From: Pseudomonas fluorescens
GTDB lineage: Bacteria; Pseudomonadota; Gammaproteobacteria; Pseudomonadales; Pseudomonadaceae
Length of the DNA stretch: 64,000 nucleotides
NCBI RefSeq assembly: GCF_001307275.1
Contig: NZ_CP012831.1
Coordinates: 1,488,001-1,552,000 of the forward strand
Reading direction: 5' to 3'
Shown piece by piece: positions 57,704-64,000 of this stretch (position 1 is its first letter; each line of letters opens with the position of its first letter). The notes under the pieces were generated by a model. It saw only the letters and a list, made by a program, of their open reading frames with translations, was not told where the DNA came from and ran no database searches. A program made the translations under genes and the position numbers.

Positions 57704-58353
57704 TGTTCCTGCTTCTCTTTGGCTTCTTCGGTCACTTCCTTGGCCTTGGCGACTTCACCGGCCCAGCCGTCGATGGTCTTGTCCAGGTCGTTGCCATTGC
57801 GCTGCATCGCGTCAGCGAACTGATCGCGGAACAGCTTGCCAATGTTGATGCCGTTGATGATCACGTTGCGCACTTTCCACTCGCTGTTGATCTTCTCCAG
57901 CGTGTAGGACACAGGGTAGACCGCGCCATTGTTGCCCTTGACCTGCATGTCGACGCTGGTGCGGGTGCCGCTTTCGTCCTTGGCCGGGGAAACGGTGATG
58001 CCCTGGTTGTTGTATTCCAGCAAGGCGTTGCCATAGAACTGCATCAGGCTGCGCTTGAAGTTCTCCTGGAAGCGGGTCATCTGCGCCGGGGTTGCCTTGC
58101 GCGAGTACTTGACGGTCATGATGCTCTTGGAGATGCCATCGGCGTCCACCACAGGGCCGACGATGCCATTCAGCGCGTCATAGAACGCGCTGGGGTCCTG
58201 CTTGTATTTCTCTTTATTGGCGGCAAGGTCCGCCAACAACCGGGTGGTCGTGTCCTGGATGATGTCATGGGCCGAAGGCGCGGCCACTGCGTTGGCCATC
58301 AACGGCAGCGCCGCGAGCAGCACCAACAGGCTACGTCGCAAGATAGAGATCAT
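57700..58353 (-). CDS. mlaC: MlaC periplasmic phospholipid-binding protein
   Basis: Product of 217 residues with signal peptide (VAA/APSAHD). It carries phospholipids between the outer-membrane MlaA complex and MlaD. Typical VRNVIINGINIGKLFRDQF near residues 160-178. The C-terminus is Lys/Glu-rich. Confidence 0.93.
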   Translation of the reverse strand: MISILRRSLLVLLAALPLMANAVAAPSAHDIIQDTTTRLLADLAANKEKYKQDPSAFYDALNGIVGPVVDADGISKSIMTVKYSRKATPAQMTRFQENFKRSLMQFYGNALLEYNNQGITVSPAKDESGTRTSVDMQVKGNNGAVYPVSYTLEKINSEWKVRNVIINGINIGKLFRDQFADAMQRNGNDLDKTIDGWAGEVAKAKEVTEEAKEKQEQ

Positions 58354-58364
58354 TCAAAAGCTCC

Positions 58365-58832
58365 TCATTTGGCGTCTTTGCTAACGGTATTGAGCAGGAA
58401 TTTACCGATCAGGTCCTCGAGCACCAGGGACGACTGCGTGTCATGGATGACGCCGCCGTCCTTGAGCACGGTGTCTTCCCCTCCCACGCTGATGCCAATG
58501 TATTTCTCGCCCAGCAGCCCGGCCGTGAGGATAGATGCAGTGGAGTCAGTCGGCAGGTTGTCCACGCGCTTTTCCAGCTGCAGCGTCACCCGACCGGTGA
58601 AATCCTCGCGGTTCAGATCGATTGCCGTGACCTTGCCGATGGTCACACCGGCCATGGTCACCTTGGCTCTGACCGTCAAACCGGCGATATTGTCGAAGTT
58701 GGCATAAAGTTTATAAGTATCGGTGCTTGCCGTCGGCGCCAGGCCACTGACCCGCAAGGCCAGCAGCAGCAAAGCCAGGATGCCAGCCAGCAAGAAAAGG
58801 CCGACACCGATTTCCAGGGTGCGGTTTTGCAT
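58365..58832 (-). CDS. mlaD: MlaD MCE-domain protein
   Basis: Product of 155 residues: N-terminal membrane anchor (~8-28) and one MCE domain (~40-120, VTMAGVTIGKVTAIDL). Forms a hexamer ring on MlaE in the periplasm. Overlaps the mlaE stop codon. Confidence 0.95.
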   Translation of the reverse strand: MQNRTLEIGVGLFLLAGILALLLLALRVSGLAPTASTDTYKLYANFDNIAGLTVRAKVTMAGVTIGKVTAIDLNREDFTGRVTLQLEKRVDNLPTDSTASILTAGLLGEKYIGISVGGEDTVLKDGGVIHDTQSSLVLEDLIGKFLLNTVSKDAK

Positions 58833-59629
58833 CAGAAATCTCCAAACATCAAGGCGGTCAGAATAAAGTCAAGGCCCAGGACCGCCAGCGAGGCGTACAC
58901 CACGGTCTTGGTTGTGGCACGGCTGATCCCCTCTGAAGTGGGCTCACAGTCATAGCCTTGAAACACGGCGATCCAGGTCACGACGAACGCGAACACGGCA
59001 CTTTTGATCACGCCATTGAGGACATCGTCGAGGAAGTCGACGCTGTTTTGCATGTTCGACCAGTAGGACCCTTCATAGACCCCCAGCCAGTCGACGGCCA
59101 CCCAGGAGCCGCCCCAGATCCCCACGACGCTAAAAATCATCGCCAGCACCGGCAGGGAAATGAAACCGGCCCACAGGCGCGGGGCAATGATGTACTTGAG
59201 TGGGTCGACACCGATCATTTCCAGGCTGGACAACTGCTCGGTGGACTTCATGTTACCGATTTCAGCCGTCAGCGCCGAACCGGCTCGCCCAGCGAACAGC
59301 AGCGCCGTCACCACGGGGCCCAGCTCGCGCAGCAGCGTCAGGGCGACCATCTGCCCGACCGCCTGCTCCGAACCGTAGCTGGACAAAATGCTGAAGCCCT
59401 GCAGCGCCAACACCATGCCAATGAAGATCCCGGAGACCACGATGATCACCAGGGACATCACGCCCACCGAGTGCAACTGCTTGACCAGCAGGCCAAAGCC
59501 GCCGCCTGTCGCGTTGCGACCGAGCAGGGCGTGCATCAGGAACAGCGAGGAACGGCCCAGCACCGCCACCACATCGATGCCGGAGCGACCAAACAGACGA
59601 ACTCTTTCCAACAGTGACTTCTTGCGCAT
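58832..59629 (-). CDS. mlaE: MlaE phospholipid transporter permease
   Basis: Product of 265 residues, permease domain with ~6 hydrophobic segments; typical [22 protein letters not shown] and [19 protein letters not shown]. Transmembrane part of MlaFEDB. Confidence 0.95.
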   Translation of the reverse strand: MRKKSLLERVRLFGRSGIDVVAVLGRSSLFLMHALLGRNATGGGFGLLVKQLHSVGVMSLVIIVVSGIFIGMVLALQGFSILSSYGSEQAVGQMVALTLLRELGPVVTALLFAGRAGSALTAEIGNMKSTEQLSSLEMIGVDPLKYIIAPRLWAGFISLPVLAMIFSVVGIWGGSWVAVDWLGVYEGSYWSNMQNSVDFLDDVLNGVIKSAVFAFVVTWIAVFQGYDCEPTSEGISRATTKTVVYASLAVLGLDFILTALMFGDF

Positions 59630-60438
59630 CAGCGCTTCCCCAGCAGATCGGTACGGTAATCCGTGGCCGGAAAATGGAATTCCACCGGGCCGTCCGGATC
59701 ACCCTTCATGAATTGGCGAATACGCGGGTTGTCCGAATCCGCCAGTTCCTGCGGTGTGCCCTGCCCCAGCACCTGGCCATCGCCGACCACATAGATGTAG
59801 TCGGCAATGCTGGCGGTTTCGGCCAGGTCATGGGAGACCACGATACTGGTGATGCCCAGTGCATCGTTGAGCAGGCGGATCAGGCGCACGAGTACACCCA
59901 TGGCGATCGGGTCCTGGCCGACGAAGGGTTCGTCGTACATGAGGATCTTCGGATCGAGGGCAATCGCCCGCGCCAGCGCGACCCGCCGCTTCATGCCGCC
60001 GGACAGCTCGTCCGGCATCAGGTCGATGGCGCCACGCAGCCCGACGGCCTGCAACTTGAGCAGGACGATGTCGCGGATCATTTCTTCCGGCAGGTCGGTA
60101 TGGACCCGCAGCGGAAACGCCACGTTCTCGAACACATCGAGGTCGGTGAACAGCGCGCCGCTCTGGAACAGCACGCCCATGTGCTTGCGTGCATCGAACA
60201 GGTCGCTGCGAGACAACTGGGGAAGATTCTGGCCATTGACCCAGACTTCGCCGGCGCTGGGACGCAACTGCGCGCCTATCAGCCGCAGCAGCGTGGTCTT
60301 GCCACACCCGGAGGGCCCCATGATGCCGGTGACCTTGCCCCGTGGTATGCGAATATCGATGTCATTGAAAATGCTGCGCGTCCCTCGCTTGAAGGACAGT
60401 CCCTTCAGCTCGACCGCGTAGGCGTTGTCGGCACTCAT
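59629..60438 (-). CDS. mlaF: MlaF ATP-binding protein
   Basis: Product of 269 residues. Walker [10 protein letters not shown], signature [15 protein letters not shown], Walker [14 protein letters not shown]. First gene of mlaFEDCB; it powers lipid transfer. Divergent from kdsD with a 273-base spacer. Confidence 0.96.
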   Translation of the reverse strand: MSADNAYAVELKGLSFKRGTRSIFNDIDIRIPRGKVTGIMGPSGCGKTTLLRLIGAQLRPSAGEVWVNGQNLPQLSRSDLFDARKHMGVLFQSGALFTDLDVFENVAFPLRVHTDLPEEMIRDIVLLKLQAVGLRGAIDLMPDELSGGMKRRVALARAIALDPKILMYDEPFVGQDPIAMGVLVRLIRLLNDALGITSIVVSHDLAETASIADYIYVVGDGQVLGQGTPQELADSDNPRIRQFMKGDPDGPVEFHFPATDYRTDLLGKR

Positions 60439-60671
60439 CTAAACTCCTTGCGATGCAGCCTCACATTCGAATGCCCTGGGCAGCCGACAAGCGCCGGCAC
60501 CGCCGGGCACGCGAACCGGCGGCGAACTATATCACTGCAACAGCCAAGCGCCCAAGGCCAACGCCCCGCCCGTTAAGCCTGGCTTAAGGTAAAAGCCACA
60601 TTTTATGTCAAACGTTGCGGCCCCTTGAACAAAGCATGACGAACTTACGTGAGGGAATTGTTCATTACCGC

Positions 60672-60677
60672 TATAAT
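60672..60677 (+). promoter_or_regulatory. candidate -10 box of kdsD operon
   Basis: TATAAT 35 bases before the kdsD start. No convincing -35 at the right distance, so this is a partial match only. Confidence 0.4.
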
Positions 60678-60711
60678 CGCCGCCTTTTCATCGGGCTATA
60701 CGATTTCAGAC

Positions 60712-61686
60712 ATGAGCCAATCCAGCGACCTGATTCAATCGGCACAACGTACCATCCGCCTCGAGCTCGAAGCCGTGCAAGGCTTGCTGCCCCATATCGA
60801 CGCTGATTTCGTACGCGCCTGCGAGATGATTCTGGCCAGCAAGGGCCGCGTCGTCGTGGTCGGCATGGGCAAGTCCGGGCACATCGGCAACAAGATCGCC
60901 GCCACCCTCGCCAGCACCGGCACCACGGCCTTTTTCGTCCATCCGGCCGAAGCCAGTCATGGCGACATGGGCATGATCACCCGGGACGACATCATCCTGG
61001 CCCTGTCCAACTCCGGCTCCACCAACGAGATCATCACCCTGCTGCCGCTGATCAAGCGCCTGGGCATCCAGTTGATCAGCGTGACCGGCAACCCCGACTC
61101 GCCGCTGGCCAAGGCCGCCGAAGTGAACCTCAATGTGCATGTCGAGCACGAGGCCTGCCCATTGAACCTGGCGCCAACCTCCTCCACCACCGCGGCCCTG
61201 GTCATGGGCGACGCCCTGGCCGTGGCGCTGCTGGAAGCCCGGGGCTTCACCGCGGAAGACTTCGCCTTTTCCCATCCCGGTGGCGCCCTCGGCCGTCGCC
61301 TGCTGCTGAAAGTCGAAAACGTGATGCACGCCGGCCAGGAACTGCCACAGGTCGTGCGCGGCACGCTGCTCAAGGACGCACTCATGGAGATGACCCGCAA
61401 GGGCCTGGGCATGACGGTTATTCTCGAAGCCGACGGCAAGCTCGCCGGGATCTTCACCGACGGCGACCTGCGTCGCACCCTGGACCGCACCATCGACATC
61501 CACAGTGCGACCATCGAGCAAGTCATGACCCCCCACGGCAAGACCGCCCGCGCCGAGATGCTCGCCGCCGAGGCCCTGAAAATCATGGAAGACCACAAGA
61601 TCAGCGCCCTGGTGGTCGTCGATGACGAAGACCGTCCGGTGGGCGCCCTGAACATGCACGATCTGCTGCGTGCGGGAGTCATGTAA
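60712..61686 (+). CDS. kdsD: arabinose-5-phosphate isomerase (KpsF/GutQ family)
   Basis: Product of 324 residues from ATG 60712 (MSQSSDLIQSAQ); an upstream ATG at 60649 would add 21 hydrophobic residues not seen in the family. SIS domain (~35-170: GMGKSGHIGNKIAATLASTG) and two CBS domains (~205-324). Interconverts ribulose-5-P and arabinose-5-P for Kdo synthesis. Stop touches the kdsC start. Confidence 0.94.
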   Translation: MSQSSDLIQSAQRTIRLELEAVQGLLPHIDADFVRACEMILASKGRVVVVGMGKSGHIGNKIAATLASTGTTAFFVHPAEASHGDMGMITRDDIILALSNSGSTNEIITLLPLIKRLGIQLISVTGNPDSPLAKAAEVNLNVHVEHEACPLNLAPTSSTTAALVMGDALAVALLEARGFTAEDFAFSHPGGALGRRLLLKVENVMHAGQELPQVVRGTLLKDALMEMTRKGLGMTVILEADGKLAGIFTDGDLRRTLDRTIDIHSATIEQVMTPHGKTARAEMLAAEALKIMEDHKISALVVVDDEDRPVGALNMHDLLRAGVM

Positions 61687-62211
61687 ATGAACACAGACCT
61701 GTTGCAACGTGGCAAAGCCATCAAGCTGGCCGTGTTCGATGTGGACGGCGTGCTGACCGACGGCCGCCTGTACTTCCTCGAAGACGGCAGCGAATTCAAG
61801 ACTTTCAACACCCTCGACGGCCAAGGCATCAAGATGTTGATGGCCGCCGGCGTACAGACCGCTATCATCAGCGGCCGCAAGACCCCGGTGGTCGAACGGC
61901 GTGCGAAGAACCTCGGCATCCCGCACCTTTACCAGGGACGCGAAGACAAACTGGTGGTGCTGGACGAGCTTCTGGGTCAACTCAACCTAAGCTATGAACA
62001 GGTGGCCTACCTCGGTGACGACCTGCCAGACCTGCCGGTGATTCGCCGGGTCGGCCTGGGCATGGCGGTCGCCAACGCGGCCAGCTTCGTGCGCGAGCAT
62101 GCCCACGGCATCACCACGGCGCGAGGTGGCGAAGGTGCTGCCCGCGAATTCTGTGAACTGATCCTGCGCGCCCAGGGCCGCCTCGAAGCGGCCAACGCCG
62201 CGTACCTGTGA
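61687..62211 (+). CDS. kdsC: 3-deoxy-D-manno-octulosonate-8-phosphate phosphatase
   Basis: Product of 174 residues, HAD phosphatase (C0 cap) with nucleophile Asp in LAVFDVDGVLTDG, Lys in DKLVVL, and the GDDLPDLPVIRRVGLG metal loop. Releases Kdo from Kdo-8-P. Begins directly after kdsD. Confidence 0.95.
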   Translation: MNTDLLQRGKAIKLAVFDVDGVLTDGRLYFLEDGSEFKTFNTLDGQGIKMLMAAGVQTAIISGRKTPVVERRAKNLGIPHLYQGREDKLVVLDELLGQLNLSYEQVAYLGDDLPDLPVIRRVGLGMAVANAASFVREHAHGITTARGGEGAAREFCELILRAQGRLEAANAAYL

Positions 62212-62218
62212 GCCATTT

Positions 62219-62788
62219 ATGCTGAGCAAAAAGATTCGCACCATTGTGGTGTTTGCCTGTATCGCGGCGATTTTCGCCGCGGTGGGCTATTGGAACATCA
62301 GCCCCGAACGGTTTCTCGACCAGCCTGCGGCCCAGGTCGAGGAACGGATCGACTGGTACGCGACCAACACCCATACCCTGCAGTACCTGCCCGACGGCAA
62401 AGTGCAGTATGAGATGACGTCCGACAAGGTTGACCACGTAAAGGCCACTGACATTACGCTGGTCACCAAGCCGGACCTGAACATGTTCCGCGGCACCGAA
62501 TTCCCGTGGCACGTGCAGAGCGAGCACGCCGAAGTCAATTCCGGCGGCACCGAAGTGGAGCTGATCGACTCGGTACGCGTCGCCCGAACCGACGAGAAAA
62601 ACCGCACGACCATCATCACCAGCACACGCATGACCGTGTTCCCACAGCAAGAATATGCGCAGACCGAGCAACCCGTTAGAATCGACGGCGCCGGGGGTGT
62701 ATCGACCGGCACGGGCATGAAAGCGTATTTGAAGGAAAGCAGGATACACCTGCTATCGAACGTAAGAGGACAGTATGAAGCTCGCTAA
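62219..62788 (+). CDS. lptC: LPS export protein LptC
   Basis: Product of 189 residues: one N-terminal membrane helix (~5-25), then a periplasmic beta-jellyroll. It links LptBFG to LptA. Overlaps lptA by 14 bases; 7 bases after kdsC. Confidence 0.92.
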   Translation: MLSKKIRTIVVFACIAAIFAAVGYWNISPERFLDQPAAQVEERIDWYATNTHTLQYLPDGKVQYEMTSDKVDHVKATDITLVTKPDLNMFRGTEFPWHVQSEHAEVNSGGTEVELIDSVRVARTDEKNRTTIITSTRMTVFPQQEYAQTEQPVRIDGAGGVSTGTGMKAYLKESRIHLLSNVRGQYEAR

Positions 62789-63320
62789 AACCCTCCCTAT
62801 TTTGCTCAGTCTGGGCGCAGCACTGGGAAGCGCGAGCGCCTGGGCTCTTCCCAACGACCGCGACCAGCCTATCCGCATCCAGGCCGACGACGCCCAACTC
62901 GACGACAAGAATGGCGTCGCCACCTATAAAGGCGACGTGATCATCACCCAGGGCTCGATGAAGGTCACCGGCAACACCGTGACCATCACCCGCACCCCGA
63001 CCGGCGATATCGATGTGGTGACCTCGGTGGGCAACCTGGCCTATTTCGAGCAACTGCAAACCGCGGGCGATACCAAGCCGGTACAGGGCTACGGGGTCAC
63101 CATCCAATACCACGCCTCCCAGGATCGCGTGGTCCTGATCGACCGTGCCAAGGTCGTCGACAAGGACAACAACGTCACCCAGGGCGAGAAAATCGTCTAC
63201 GACACCGTCAAGAAACTGGCCAGCGCCGGCCGCGCCACCGGCAGCAAGGTGACCGAGCAGCGTCCGCGGATCGACATGGTGATCCAGCCTAAAAAGAAAA
63301 CCGAGCAGAAGGCCCAGTAA
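62775..63320 (+). CDS. lptA: LPS export periplasmic protein LptA
   Basis: Product of 181 residues with signal peptide (ASAWA). Beta-jellyroll OstA domain (~27-145), which forms the bridge for LPS across the periplasm. Basic C-terminus. Confidence 0.93.
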   Translation: MKLAKTLPILLSLGAALGSASAWALPNDRDQPIRIQADDAQLDDKNGVATYKGDVIITQGSMKVTGNTVTITRTPTGDIDVVTSVGNLAYFEQLQTAGDTKPVQGYGVTIQYHASQDRVVLIDRAKVVDKDNNVTQGEKIVYDTVKKLASAGRATGSKVTEQRPRIDMVIQPKKKTEQKAQ

Positions 63321-64000
63321 TGGCAACTCTGAAAGCCCAGCACTTGGCCAAGAGCTACAAGGGCCGGCAAGTCGTGCGTGATGTCAGCCTGTCCATCGAC
63401 AGCGGCCAGATCGTCGGCCTGCTCGGCCCCAATGGCGCGGGCAAGACCACCTGCTTCTATATGATCGTCGGCCTGGTCCAGGCCGATCAGGGTCGCGTGC
63501 TGATCGACGACCTGGATGTCAGCCACCAGCCGATGCACGGCCGGGCGAAGGCCGGTATCGGCTATTTGCCGCAAGAAGCGTCGATCTTCCGCAAACTGTC
63601 GGTTGCCGACAACATCATGGCGATCCTCGAGACCCGCAAGGAGCTCGACAAGGCCGGCCGTCGCCAGGAGCTGGAAAGCCTGCTGCAGGAATTCCACATC
63701 AACCACATTCGCGACAACCTGGGCATGAGCCTGTCGGGCGGCGAACGGCGCCGTGTGGAAATCGCCCGCGCCCTGGCCACCGCACCGAAGTTCATCCTGC
63801 TCGACGAACCGTTCGCCGGCGTGGACCCGATCTCGGTGGGCGACATCAAGCAGATCATCCATCACCTCAAGGCCAAGGGCATCGGCGTGCTGATCACCGA
63901 CCACAACGTGCGCGAGACCCTGGACATCTGCGAAACCGCCTACATTGTCAATGACGGCCAATTGATCGCCGAAGGTGACTCCGCCGCGATCCTGGCCAAC
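63320..64000 (+). CDS. lptB: LPS export ATP-binding protein LptB, 3'-truncated by window
   Basis: 227 codons are present; the ATG overlaps the lptA stop (TAATG), and the end is past the window. Walker [10 protein letters not shown], signature [15 protein letters not shown], Walker [15 protein letters not shown]-loop His in [10 protein letters not shown]. ATPase of LptB2FG. Confidence 0.95.
   Translation, partial: MATLKAQHLAKSYKGRQVVRDVSLSIDSGQIVGLLGPNGAGKTTCFYMIVGLVQADQGRVLIDDLDVSHQPMHGRAKAGIGYLPQEASIFRKLSVADNIMAILETRKELDKAGRRQELESLLQEFHINHIRDNLGMSLSGGERRRVEIARALATAPKFILLDEPFAGVDPISVGDIKQIIHHLKAKGIGVLITDHNVRETLDICETAYIVNDGQLIAEGDSAAILAN

Overview
The window is a high-GC Pseudomonas chromosome segment, most likely from the P. 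fluorescens complex. The reasons are the conserved block mlaFEDCB / ibaG / murA / hisGDC next to kdsD-kdsC-lptC-lptA-lptB, a gene order like PA3921-PA3924, and many P. fluorescens-type REP/REPIN palindromes. Species cannot be assigned from this alone. No IS element, tRNA, rRNA or CRISPR array was found.

Left region (1-8600) is accessory. It has an AT-rich small ORF, an HNH endonuclease, an aldolase/DapA-like pair under a divergent XRE-cupin repressor, rof, and an orphan gene. A compact bacteriocin follows, with a colicin E3-type 16S rRNase domain and an overlapping immunity gene. Two near-identical DUF6124 genes (1492 and 7759) each carry a long 5' leader. Comparing the two leaders shows coordinated compensatory changes: a six-base element present three times (two same-sense, one complementary) has swapped the same triplet in all three places, and a second hairpin shows a T-A to C-G change. 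I regard this as the best candidate for an undescribed system, a structured and possibly switching leader RNA of DUF6124 genes.

Middle region (8600-31900): a PAS-GGDEF diguanylate cyclase; a tight operon of REC-AraC regulator, 7TMR-DISM hybrid kinase and TonB-dependent receptor; several unknown-function genes; a small isomerase/racemase/VOC group; and a sugar-acid uptake cluster. That cluster has two divergent FadR-type regulators, a KdgM-type oligogalacturonate porin, a five-gene Dpp-type ABC transporter, an enolase-superfamily dehydratase and an orphan TRAP binding protein.

Right-middle (32000-52500): a PhoD-like phosphatase, ogt, a MalT-like LuxR regulator with DUF1329/DUF1302/acyl-CoA ligase, a glycosyltransferase next to an acetyltransferase broken by a 122-bp tandem duplication, LysE exporter, hydroxyacid dehydrogenase, rsmC, a Mn-sensing yybP-ykoY riboswitch before a GDT1-family transporter, an M48 lipoprotein protease, a dCache chemoreceptor, and a 134-bp-period REPIN array.

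Right end (52466-64000) is core: histidine biosynthesis (hisC, hisD, hisG), murA, ibaG and the Mla phospholipid-transport operon on the minus strand; divergently, Kdo synthesis and LPS export (kdsD, kdsC, lptC, lptA, lptB), with lptB cut by the window edge. Together these build and maintain the asymmetric outer membrane.
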